The notes under the pieces were generated by a model. It saw nothing but the letters and a program-made list of their open reading frames with translations, did not search any database and was not told the origin of the DNA. Shown piece by piece: positions 12,660-23,169 of a DNA stretch of 64,000 nt; position 1 is the stretch's first letter; each line of letters opens with the position of its first letter. Location: NCBI GenBank assembly GCA_024138015.1, contig JAMXBB010000010.1, positions 77,537,671 through 77,601,670 of the forward strand, written 5' to 3'. The position numbers and the translations under genes are program-made. This DNA comes from Lumnitzera littorea. Taxonomy: Eukaryota; Streptophyta; Magnoliopsida; Myrtales; Combretaceae.

Positions 12660-13420
12660 ATCCTTCATCATTTTCCTCTTAGGGCTTAAGCCAGCTCTTA
12701 GAGCACTATCCCCTTTTCTTTTCTTTTTAAGGTTTTAGCCAGCCTTTAAGGCGCTATCTCGTCTTTGTAGGGTGTTAGCTAGCTTTTAAAGCATTGACCT
12801 TTCTTTTATTCTTTTTAGGGTTCTAGCTAGCAGCCTTTAAGGTGTTATCCTGTCTTTCGAAGGTGTTAGTAAGCTCTTAAAGCACTGACTCCTCTTTTAT
12901 TCTTCTTAGGGATTTAGTTAACCTTTAGGGTGTTATCCCATCTTTCATTTAAAGGATCCCGCTAGCCTTTAGGGTGCTGTCTCGTATTTTTCTTAGGGTT
13001 CAAGCTAGGTCTTAAAGCACTAATCCTTCTTTTATTCTTTTCAGGGTACCAGTTAGCCTTTAGGGCATTGTCCCGTCTTTCTCTTAAGGTTCATGTCAGC
13101 TCTTAGAGCACTGACCTCTCCTTTATTCTTTTTAGCCTCCTAGCTAGCCTTTAGGGTGCTGTCCTGTCTTTTTAGGGTGTTAGCTAGCTCTAACAGCGTT
13201 GACCTCTCTTTTATCCTTTTTAAGGTTTTAGTTAACCTTTAAGGCGTTATCCTATCTTTCAAGGGTGTTAGTAAGCTCTTAGAGCATTGACCCCTCTTTT
13301 ATTCTTCTTTAATATTTAGCTAGCCTTTAGGGCACTATCCTATCTTTCACTTTAAGGATCTTGCTAGCCTTTAGGGCACCTTCCCATCTCTCTAAGTTGC
13401 TAGCCAACATTCAAACCCTC
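12660..13420 (+). repeat. Minisatellite 2, alternating units
   Basis: Alternation of two related monomers of about 45-50 bp: one with AGCTAGCCTTTAGGG then GCTATCCCGTCTTT, the other with GTTAGCTAGCTCTTAAAGCA then TTGACCTCTCTTTTATTCTT. Together they form a dimer of about 95 bp repeated about seven times. GCTAGCC and the GTTAG words recur in the 84-bp array downstream, suggesting common origin. Confidence 0.7.
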
Positions 13421-13429
13421 TGTTGTCAA

Positions 13430-13800
13430 CTCCATATAAGGTCTCTAATAGGCCTGTATGACGCTTCCCTCACCAAATTTCTCTTAGAAGAGTCCACAAG
13501 GCGCATCTCTTCATCAAATTTCTCTTAGCAAGCCCATAAGGCACTTCCTCTCATCAAATCTACTTAAGCGAGACCATAAGGCATGTCTCCACATTGGATG
13601 TTTTTTAGTGAGCCCACAGGGTGCTTCTCTCATCAATTCCTCTCTTCATGAACCCATAAGGTGTTTCTCTCATCAAATCCTCCCAAGTAAGCCCATAGGG
13701 CGCTTCTCTCATCAATTCCTCTCTTAGCAAGGCTGTCAAGCACTTCTCTTTCACCAATCCTGTAGTGAACCTATGGGAGGCTTCCTTTCATTAGGTTTCA
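13430..13800 (+). repeat. Minisatellite 3, about 50-bp unit
   Basis: Seven or so units with the core AGCCCATAAGGCGCTTCTCT, then CATCAAATCCTCTCTT. It bridges minisatellite 2 and the 84-bp array; its AGCCCATAAGGCGC core resembles the GAGCCTTGTGAGGCAC part of the 84-bp unit. Confidence 0.7.
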
Positions 13801-16800
13801 ATTAAGGGTTTTAACTAACTCTAGGAGTACTTCACCCATCTTACCTAGGTTAGTAAGCTATGTGAGGCACAACTAGGTTTTAGATCGATCCTAGTTTAGG
13901 ATTACTAATCCTTAAGAGACGCTCCTTATTAGGTTAATGAGCCTTATGAGGTACAACTAGGTTTTACATAGATCCCAGTCTAAGGTTGCTAGTCCTCAAA
14001 AGACACTCTCGCTTAAGATAGTAAGCCTTGTGAGGCACGACCTGGTTTTAAATCGATCTCATTTTAAGGTTGCAAGGCACCTAAGAGACGCTCTTGCCTA
14101 GGTTAATGAGCCTTGTGAGGTATGACTAGGTTTTACATAAATCCCAATTTAGGGTTGCTAGTCCTCGAGAAATGCTCACACTTAAGATAATGAGCCTTGT
14201 GAGGCACGATTAGGTTTTAGATCAATCCCATTTTAAGGTTGCTAAGCTCCCAAGAAACGCTCCCGCCTAGGTTAGTGAGCCTTGTGAACCACGACTAGGT
14301 TTTACATAGATCCCAATTTAGGGTTGTTAGTCCTCGAGAAACACTCTCACTTAAGATAGTGAGCCTTGTAAGGTACGATCAGGTTTTAGATCGATCCTAT
14401 TTTAGGGTTGCTAGTCCTTAAGAGACACTCCTGCTTAAGCTAGTGAGGCTAGTGAGGTACGATCAGGTTTTAGATCAATCCCATTTCAAAGTTGCTAGTC
14501 CCCAAGAAAATGCTCCCGCCTAAGTTAGTAAGCTTCGTAAGGCACAAATAAAGTTTTAGATCGATCCCAGTTTACGGTTGCTAATCTTTGAGAGATACTC
14601 CAGCCAAGGATAGTAAGCTTAGTGAAGCATAACCAGGTTTTAGATCAATCCAAATTTAGGATTGCTAGTCATCGAGAGACGCTCCTACCTAAGTTAGTGA
14701 GCCTAGTGAGGTACAACTAAGTTTTAGATCGATCTTATTTTAGGGTTATTTGTCCCCGAGAGACACTCCCACTTAGGTTAGTGAGCCTAGTGGGGCATGA
14801 CCTAGTTTTAGATTAATTCCATTTTAGGGTTGCTAATCCTTGAGAAATGCTCCTACTTAGGTTAGTAAACTTTGTGAAGCATGACCAGGTTTTAGATTGA
14901 TCCCATTTTAGGGTTGCTAGTCCCCGAAAGATGCTCCCACCTAGGGTTGTGAGCTTAATATGGTACAAATAAGTTTTAGATCAATCTTAGTTTAGGGTTA
15001 CTAGCCCTTGAGAGACGCTCCCACCAAGGTTAGTAAACCTAGCGAGGTATGACTAGGTTTAGATCAATCCCATTTTAGGGTTTGCTAGTCCCTAAGAAAT
15101 GCTCTAACCTAGGTTAGTAAACTTTGTAAGTCATAACCAAGTTTTAGATTGATCTCATTTTAGGGTTATTAGTCCCCGAGAAATACTCCTACTTAGGTTA
15201 ATGAGCTTTATAAGGTACGAATAAGGTTTTACATCAATCCCAGTTTATGATTGCTAGTCTTTTAGAGACGATCCTGCTTAGGTTAGTGAGCCTAGTAAGG
15301 CATAACTAAGTTTTAGATCGATCCCAATTTAGGGTTGCTAGTCCCCAAGAGATGCTCCCGCCTAGGTTAATGAGCCTTGTGAGACACGACCAAGTTTTGG
15401 ATTGATCCCATTTTAAGGTTGCTAGTCCTTGAGAAATGCTCCTGCCTAGGTTATTGAGCTTTGTAAGGTACGACCAAGTTTGAGATTGATCCCATTTTAG
15501 GGTTGCTAGTCACCAAAAGACACTTCCGCCTAGGTTAGTAAGCCTAGTGAGTTATAACCAAGTTTTAGATCGATCCTAATTTAGGGTTGCCGGTCTCCGA
15601 GAGAGCTCCTACCTAGGTTAGTGAGGCTAGTAAGGCATGACTAGGTTTTAGATCGATTCCATTTTAAGGTTGCTAGTCCCTAAGAAATGCTCTCGCCTAT
15701 GTTAGTGAGCCTAGTGAAGTATAACCAGGTTTTAGATCAATTCTAATTTAGCATTGCTAATCCCCGAGAGATGCTCCCACCTAGGTTAGTAAGCCTAATG
15801 AGACATGAGCAAGTTTTAGATTAATCCCATTTTAGGGTTGGTAGTCCTTGTGAGGTGCTCTCGCTGAGGTTAGTAAGCCTAGTGAAGCACAATTAGGTTT
15901 TAGATCGATCCCATTTTAGGGTTGCTAGTCACTAAAAGATGCTCCTGCCTAGGTTAGTGAGCTTAGTGAGGTACGACTAGGTTTTAGATTGGATCCAATT
16001 TAGGGTTGCTAATCCCTAAGAGACTCTCCAACCTAGGTTAGTAAGCCTAGTGAGGCACGACTAAGTTTTAGATCAATCCGATTTTAGGGTTGTTAGTCCT
16101 TGAGAGACATTCTCACTTAGGTTAGTGAGCTTAATAAGGCACAACTAGGTTTTAGATCAATCCAAATTTAGGGTTGCTAGTTACCGAGAGACACTCTTGC
16201 CTAAGTTAGTGGGCCTAATAAGGCATGACTAGGTTTTAGATTGAGTCCAATTTAGGGTTGCTAGTCCTTGAGAGACACTCCCACCTAGGTTTGTGAACCC
16301 AATGAGACATGACTAGGTTTTAGATCAATCCAATTTTAGGGCTGCTAGTCCTTGGGAGACGCTCCTACCTAGGTTAGTGATGTTAGTAAGGCACAAGTAA
16401 GTTTTAGATCAATCCCATATTAGGTTTGCTAGTCCCTGAGAGACGCTCCCGCCTAGGTTAGTGAGTCTACTAAGGCACGACCAGGTTTTAGATCCATCCC
16501 ATTTTAGGGTTGCTAGTCCTTAAGAAATGCTCCCACCTATGTTAGTAAGCTTTGTAAGGCACAACTAGGTTTTAGATCGATCCCATTTTAAGATTGCTAG
16601 TCTCTGAAAAATGCTCTCGCCTAGGTTAGTAAGCTTTGTGAGGCACGACCAAGTTTTAAATTGATCACATTTTAGGGTTGCTAGTCTTCAAGAGATACTA
16701 CCACCTAGGTTAGTTAGCCTAGTGAGGCACAACCAAGTTTTAGATCAATTCTAGTTTAGGGTTGCTAGTCTTCGAAAAACACTACTACCTAGGTTAGTGA

Positions 16801-17475
16801 GGCTAATGAGGCACACCAGGTTTTAGATCAATCCCATTTTAGGGTTGGTAGTCCCTAAGAGACGCTCTCGTTAGGTTAGTAAGCCTAGTGAGGCACAACC
16901 AGGTTTTTTATCGATACCATTTTAGGGTTGCTAGTCCTTGAGAGGTGCTCCCGCTTAGGTTGGTGAGCCTAGTGAGGAATGATTAAGTTTTAGATAGATT
17001 TCAGTTTGGGGTTGCTAGTTTTCGAAAAACATTCCCACCTAGGTTAGTGAGCCTTATGAAGCACAACTAGGTTTAGGGTTGCTAGTCCTCGAGAGATGTT
17101 CTCGCCTAGGTTAGTAAGCCTTGTGAGGTATGATTAGGTTTTAGATCGATCCCAATTTAGGGTTGTTAGTCCTAAAGAGACATTCCTGCTTAGGTTAGTA
17201 AACCTAATGAAGCACAACCAAGTTTTAAATCGATCCCATTTTAGGGTTGTTATTCCTCGAGAGACGCTCCTACCTAGGTTACTGAGCCTATTGGGGTATG
17301 ATTAGGTTTTAGATCGATTTTAGTTTAGGGTTGCTAGTCCCTGAAAGACGCTCTTACCTAAGTTAGTGAGCTTAGTGAAGCACAACTTAGTTTTAGATTA
17401 ATTCCAACATAAGAGGGTTTATCCTTTAAAGACACTTTAACCTAGGTTAGTGAGCCTAGAAAAGCACAACCAAGT
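13800..17475 (+). repeat. 84-bp tandem array (about 43 copies)
   Basis: Direct tandem repeats of 84-85 bp. The words, in order in each unit, are GGTTAGTGAGCC, GTGAGGCACGACCAGG, TTTTAGATCGATCCC, TTTTAGGGTTGCTAGTCC and GAGAGACGCTCCCGCCTA. Successive GGGTTGC words start at 14066, 14151, 14235, 14320 and 14405, giving spacings of 84-85. Units differ mostly by transitions and single-base changes, with few length changes. The array occupies about 44% of the element's internal region and ends about 110 bp before the PPT, that is, in the 3' untranslated region, where Tat/Ogre elements are known to carry variable tandem repeats. An array with the same period and shared words lies at 42795-43740. Confidence 0.95.
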
Positions 17476-17584
17476 TTCTTTTCTTTATCCAAATCAATGT
17501 TAAGATAGTTATAGTCGTTCTTCCTTAAGGCAAAAATAGTGTTTGTTTTATCTTTGTAACAAAGTTTTGCTCAAACCTTACCAC

Positions 17585-17597
17585 AAAAAGGGGCAGC
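17585..17597 (+). other. Polypurine tract before the 3' LTR
   Basis: AAAAAGGGGCAGC immediately before the LTR start TGTAGATACC. It would prime plus-strand DNA synthesis. The homologous site in the second element (43858-43870) reads AAAGAAGGGCAGC. Confidence 0.75.
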
Positions 17598-18119
17598 TGT
17601 AGATACCTAATTTTTGCTCTATTCTTTTTTAAATTAGGTTATAAGGTCCTAATTTAGAAAAAAATCAAAAAATGAAAAAATTTAGAAAAACAAGAATTCT
17701 AGAAAAATACAAAAAAAATAGGAAAATAGGAAAAAGCACAAAAAATAAGAAATTTAGAAAAAATACAAAAAATGAAAAAATTTAGGAAAATTTATAAGAA
17801 ATTTGAAAAGTCACAGAAAATTTAAAAAATAACATATTTAGAATATAATAAATTTTTTAGTTCATTTAAATAGAACAAGATTTTAATTTAAATAAATTTG
17901 AATAAAGGACTATTAGAACTAGGTTCAAATTTAAATTTAGCCTAAGGTGACTTGGTCAATATGTGCAATTTAATTGTACATATGAACAAGGCATAGGCCA
18001 ACGGCCTATTAGTTAAACATATGGACGTAATATTAACATTAAGCATGAGGCATTAGGTTCGAAGCTTAGCAAAGGTAGGGAAGCCTTTTTCTTACTTTTA
18101 TTTTTTGTTTTCAATCACA

Positions 18120-18300
18120 TCAGAGATTGCTACATGTCAGGATTTGATTGCACTATGTGTCCTGACATATAACAAGATAGGATTGGATGATAGGCTGATG
18201 TAGCACCATGTGTCAGCCACGCAGCATGCCACGTTAGCTACTACATGTCATGTAATGACATGTAGCATGTCAGGGTTGGCCAGCAAGGCTGATGTGGCAC
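18120..18300 (+). promoter_or_regulatory. ACATGTCA-rich segment in LTR U3
   Basis: Repeated short words ACATGTCA, CATGTGTCAG and CATGTAATGACATG upstream of the TATA box, some forming inverted pairs. The 5' LTR has the corresponding segment at 4020-4190 with ACATGTCAG, ACGTGTTACTT and ACATGTGGCA. Position and repetition suggest binding sites in the element's promoter; no factor can be named from sequence alone. Confidence 0.35.
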
Positions 18301-18597
18301 CACATCAACCTATTTTTTTCCCTCCCCTTCTTTCCTTTTCCCTTCGTTTTCCTCTCTTTCCCTCTTTATCCTTCGTTTTCTCCAGATTTCCAGCACTTTT
18401 CTCTTCAGACAACCAACTTCAACATGATTTTTTAAACTAGACATAGCTTACTGTGAATCAAGCCCTTTAATATGCCTAAATATAGTCAAAGGAGTATTCA
18501 ATTTGAGCTCCAAAAATAAAATAAAAAAATGTTGTTTTTCTAGTTGTTCTTCATTAATCCGATTCGAGCTTATCATGTTTTCTAAGAACAATTTGAT

Positions 18598-18605
18598 TAT
18601 AAAAG
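18598..18605 (+). promoter_or_regulatory. TATA box of the Tat-like 3' LTR
   Basis: TATAAAAG, about 1 kb inside the LTR and followed within 70 bp by a CT-rich microsatellite-like leader (18660-18725). Confidence 0.5.
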
Positions 18606-19944
18606 GAGCTTTGGGGAGTTCATATGAACACACACAACCTCAGAATGAACTCCTGCACTATCTCTCTCTCTTCCCAATCACTTTGTTTCTTTACTAATCT
18701 CTCTTTCTCTTCGAGTTCCTCTTTCTAGCCAACCTTGAGCCCAACCACCACTATAGCTGTGACCCCCACTCTATCAACTCCCTAACCCGACTACCCTTGG
18801 CCGTCGTCATGCCCCTTAGTAGGCTCAAAGCCAAACCTTCATCGCCACCTCCATGCCCCATTTGAACCACCACTAAACACCACCTTAGATACTAACTAAC
18901 TATACGGCCAAACTCCCCACATTCCAAAACCTCTACCCTAACTAACCAATTACGCCTAGCAACTCACATGCAATTAAACCACCACTACTACCCATGGCTA
19001 ATTTTAGATAACCACTAAAATAATCACCCTAAGACTCGGTATTTCTTCTATAGCCCCACCATGCCCCCACCCCCACCTCCCTTATTCCTAATCCAAAACT
19101 CACATATCTACCCTCGCCCAAAAAAAAAAAAAAAATCGATCCAAATCACCTTGAATAGCCTTTAGTGCCGTCACTAAGCTTAAAGAAGGAGGGTTTGATT
19201 TGACCAACCTGCTCGTCCAAAATCTATCCAAAGTTTTTTTTTTTTGTTTATTTATTTGTTTTACTTATTTATATTAGGGCACTTTAGATTTCCCAAAAAT
19301 AAAATTCAATTTAAGACCCTTAGAAATTTTTTTCAAATAAATCAAAACAGGTAAAAATGTAAACCCAATTGTTTTTGCAAAATTAAAATTAAATCAACTT
19401 GCTATGTTTTTAGTAAATGAACTATGGAAGTCTGATCCTAAACAGTGGGTACGTAGGCACGCATACATCAGTATGAGTGACTTAAAATACGAAAAGTTTT
19501 ATTTTCCCCCCCATTTTTTAAATATTCATGTAAATTGATTAATTTAGTCACGTGTGTCATAATTATCTATTTTAGAAATGAAAAAGGGTATATTTGGAAA
19601 GCGAAGTTAAATTCAAAAAGTTAAAAAGTGGTACCAGTTTAGGTTTTAATAAATTAGCCCTCGAATCTAGATCTCTGGTTTTCAAAAAGCAATTTTTATA
19701 AATTGTTTTTTTTTAATCGATAAACCGGTAGCTAAGTTATAACCAATCCAATCAATTAATTATAACTTAACTCTTTTTCTTGACATTAATTGAGTGGTGA
19801 CTCTAATACCCCTTCAGATTGAAAAAATGGTTTTCTTTAAACCCTAGTCGAAGGTTGGTACTAAACGGGTAAGGATTTAGTATTGATCGATTTAAAGAAG
19901 ACCTAATTTAAAAAGAGTTGGGAGGTGAAAAACTAGGCTCGATA

Positions 19945-20876
19945 GTGGCATGGTTCAATTTTCTAATAATCAATGCATACACTATCTAATGACTGTCCTC
20001 ATTGGAATTAGCTCGTTCTTTTTGTTTGGCATGATGATCATGCTTCCTTTCTTTGGGACAACTTACACCGAGCTCACCTATGCACTATCTAATATAGGAT
20101 GCCCAGTATCTAACAACTTAATCACCTTCACCCTTACCACCTCTTCATGTTTAGGTTGAGCCATTGTTAGGGTTGTACCATAAGTTTATGGTTCCCCTTC
20201 AAAAGTATCTTGTGGGTGTAAAAAGGACTTACCCCTTTAATGTCAGAAATTTTCCATGCTAATGCCTTCTTGTGCTTCTTCAAAACTTCTAACAATCTCT
20301 CCTTCTGGTCTTTCTCTAGGTTGGAAGTAATGATCATTGGTAACTTAGAATCCTTCTCTAAGAAGGCATATTCTAAATATTTAAGGAGTTGCTTCAACTT
20401 AAGTGTTGATGAGTCTTCAATTGAGGGCTTCAACCATGACTTCTTTGCCCTCTGGATCAATTTATACCTTGTACCATCTCCAACGGGTTTATTCACATCT
20501 AATTGTGCAATCAACTTACTGCACTCGAAGTTGTTCAATTATTCTTCATCGCTTAACAAACACAATTCCAATGAATCCTTTGTCAGCATCTCAATAAAAA
20601 ACAACTGAGTCAATAGCACCTAAATGATAATAGGCATCATCTAACTCGGTAGACTTATTTATATCTTTAGAAACCTTAAAGACTATCTCTTCATCACTTA
20701 CCCTTAATATTAGTTCTTGACACTAACATCAATATTAGTCCTATTAGTAACTAAGAAGGGCCTTCCTAAAATTAGGGATCATTTAAGGTCTTCATCCATT
20801 TCCAAAATAATGAAGTCTATTAGGAAGATAAACCTATTGACTTAGACTAAAAAATCCTTCATGATCCCCCTAGCGA
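19945..20876 (-). pseudogene. Athila pol fragment: protease end and RT start
   Basis: Minus-strand Athila polyprotein. From 20876 down: the C-terminal part of the protease (GRPFLVTN region near 20740), then a clean 123-codon frame at 20538-20167 with KLKQLLKYLEYAFLEKDSK, LPMIITSNL and ALAWKISDIKGVSPFYTHKILL, the conserved linker into the RT. RT fingers follow at 20166-19950 with VVPKKGSM, NELIPMRTV and the CIDY block, broken by stops and a shift. At 19945 the non-autonomous Tat-like element begins, and the RT continues at 3463. Open frames on the plus strand here are shadows. Confidence 0.85.
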
Positions 20877-21882
20877 TGAGCATAGGAGCTCAATAATCAT
20901 TAAGGTTTACCGTACAGAATAGTAACCAAGTGAGTCCTTTGAGATATTTAAGAAAATGGGATGGAAAGGTCAGCAAACACAATAGTTCCCGTAAAGCTGC
21001 TCTGAGGATATGACACACCAACAAACACAACATAACTTAGCACTTCGCTTAATATGACTTACAAGCTAGTACTAAGGTTCACTCGGCTCTAATCTCAAGT
21101 TACTTGGCAAGATTATAAGAAATGTATTCGAAGAAAGGTATCTCGTAAGAACAAGTATGTTCAATTTCAAGAAAGGTGTATGATGCCTTGCCCCTATAAT
21201 AAAAGGATTATTTATAGTAAGTCTTTTAATGTAACAATACAGATAAGGAAAATTACATAAAAGACAACAAAGAAAGAGATTCCTAGTATGTATGAAAAGG
21301 GTAAATAAGACAAATGATGAAAAGGGAATATAGTACAAATGTCAGAAAAGTAATAGATAAGTGGCAACTTATCAATGGGTTCATGTTACGGAATCCTTGG
21401 GCGTAGTGATTAAGCTATATGAATGTTGTAGCTACTACTAATGGATGTTACTCGAAGTTGCCGAGACGAAAGAGGGATGCTATGGTTCTATAAGCTAAAT
21501 AAGTAGAGCTAGGCATGTTAAGGATTTAGCTTTAGTACTTGTTAACTCGACTTCAATGCTCGATAACTCAGTATCGGTACTCAACAACTCAACCTTAGTA
21601 TTTATCACATCTGTAGATTAGAGTTGGGCTCGATGCGCAGTCACCTTAGCCCAGCATTCAATAGGTCAACCTTGGTACTAGGCACACTAGTGGCTTGGTA
21701 AGGGTCCATGTAGAGAAGAGTGTATTTAAGCTAAGACTTCAGAGACTTTGCCTACTATTCTTCCATGTACTAGTACTCATCCTCATCAAGTTGACAAGAG
21801 AGAATTCTTCTAGTAGGAGACCATAAGCCTTGGAGATAGGCACGAGTGCCGAGCTAAAAGTTGACAGTCCATTAGTTACTCA
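20877..21882 (-). repeat. 3' LTR of the CRM-type element
   Basis: A 1006-bp LTR aligning along its whole length with 26586-27558 and 45168-46066. In plus orientation it begins TGAGCATAGG and ends TTACTCA. TATA box TATAAATA (minus) at 21209-21216. The LTR pair differs at many sites, mostly transitions, indicating an old insertion. Confidence 0.8.
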
Positions 21883-21949
21883 AGGATGTTGAAGGTTTGC
21901 CCTCAAATCTTAGTTTCCCTCTTCTTCAAGTACATCGGGTGTCAAGTCC

Positions 21950-22930
21950 GCAACAATGAAAGTAGAAGATACTCCATATCTTTCGGGTCGCTTAAGCTCA
22001 TAAGCATTGTTATTGATACACCGAATGATCTTAAAAGGTCCATCTAACTTGGGGGATAACTTATTTGTCCTCTTCCTTGGAAAACAATCCTTATTGAGGT
22101 AGATCTAGACAAGGTCTCTTAGGTTGTAAATGAGTCATTTCCGTCATTGCCTTCCCTGTTCCTTTTGTCGGGCTATAGTCTTGGTAAGTTACTCAACAAC
22201 TTTTTGATGCAACTTTTGGAACTCCTTGTCATGCTATAGGCCTGATTGAATTTCTCCTTAAATAGTAAGGCTAATGACCATATCCAAAGGTAAGTTCATG
22301 TTAAGTCCATAGACGACCTAAAAGGGTGACCTTCCTATCAAGTTATAAGTGGAGCAATTGTAAGAAAATTCAATTATGGACAGGCTTAGATCCGAATCAT
22401 GTAGATTCTTTCCAATAGTATCTCGGTAGAGGTTACCTACTATTTTGTTCACAACTTCTGTCTAGCCGTTTGTCTATTGGTGACAAGAAGTATCGAACAT
22501 GATCTTAATGCTAAGCTTCTTCCATAGAGTTCTCCGTATTACTCCATGTAGCTGCACAATCTCTTACAAGAAGAGGCTAGTAACAAATAAAGCGGCATTA
22601 GTTTTATGGTAGGGGATGAAGTGGCTTATCTTGGTGAACCGATCAACCACTACCATAATAGAATTATGTATCCATGGTTTTTATGGTAAGCCAATCATGA
22701 AATTTTGTACCAAAGTCAGTCCATTGTTGTTCAAGTATAGATAAAAGTGTGTAGTCTCCATACGACTCCTTTCTTCCCTTAGCATGTTTGCACAACTCTC
22801 ATCATTTAAGAACTTGGCACGCATCCTTTATCATCCCAAGCCAATAGAAATGTTCTTTCAACAACTTAGCTATTCTCTTCTCACTAAAGTGGCCAACTAA
22901 GCCTCCAACATGGGCTTTTCGAACAAGTAA
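21950..22930 (-). pseudogene. CRM-type integrase remnant with core deletion
   Basis: Integrase joins the DNA copy to the host chromosome. Minus strand, from 22930: the zinc-binding region (AHVGGLVGHF...LLKEHFYW), the first catalytic Asp in MVVVDRFTKISHF (about 22655), then LHGV followed directly by RTLWKKL at about 22535. The stretch that normally lies between these, holding the second catalytic Asp, is absent. The third catalytic block NG-TEVVN follows at about 22465. The C-terminal barrel is recognisable at 22060-21960 (LDGPFKIIRCINNNAYEL, YGV, TFIVADLTP). Several TAG/TAA stops. No chromodomain is visible after it. Confidence 0.75.
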
Positions 22931-23169
22931 TTCCTTAGCAAACCTACTCGGCTCACAAATTTGTCTCCCCTTCATAAAAAATTATTAGGTCATTTATAAC
23001 CCATCCAAAACTCCTCCAACATTGCACTTGTCCACCAAGGGTGAAAAATATAGGTCATACTCATACTGATTAGGTGAGGTGCCAAATCCAAGTACCTTAT
23101 CCTATAAGGTGGTAATAAGAACATGTCAATAAGTGTATCGACTACAACAGTAGTGCTTCTCTTCTTGTA

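Larger units (their letters stand above)
3464..19944 (+). mobile_element. Non-autonomous Tat/Ogre-like LTR element with minisatellites
   Basis: A 16.5-kb element (13.4 kb without its nested solo LTR). It has a 5' LTR (3464-9193), a PBS resembling a tRNA-Arg primer site (9197-9214), an 8.4-kb internal region, a PPT (17585-17597) and a 3' LTR (17598-19944). Flanking 5-bp duplications are GTAGT (3459-3463) and GTGGC (19945-19949), differing by two transitions. Joining the outer flanks restores the Athila RT frame at its conserved NAT-x-KDHF region. No gag, protease, RT, RNase H or integrase is recognisable inside. There is one short broken frame (9862-10113), and four minisatellites fill much of the rest. 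LTR starts and PPT match the Tat/Ogre style, so an autonomous Tat relative probably supplied enzymes. Confidence 0.8.
17598..19944 (+). repeat. 3' LTR of the non-autonomous Tat-like element
   Basis: A 2347-bp LTR starting TGTAGATACC and ending GGCTCGATA (CA changed to TA). It lacks the solo LTR found in the 5' copy and so shows the empty target site at about 19150-19160. It holds a TATA box at 18598-18605 followed by a CT-rich leader. It is flanked at 19945-19949 by the target duplication GTGGC. Apparent open frames at 18210-18440 and 18448-18697 are not genes. Confidence 0.8.

Noticed and set aside
13800..17475. Regular repeats resembling a CRISPR array
   Set aside because: Units are contiguous 84-bp tandem repeats without unique spacers, and lie inside a plant LTR element.
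21950..22060. Chromodomain after the CRM-type integrase
   Set aside because: The sequence after VADLTP is a short acidic tail followed by the LTR; no chromodomain pattern seen.
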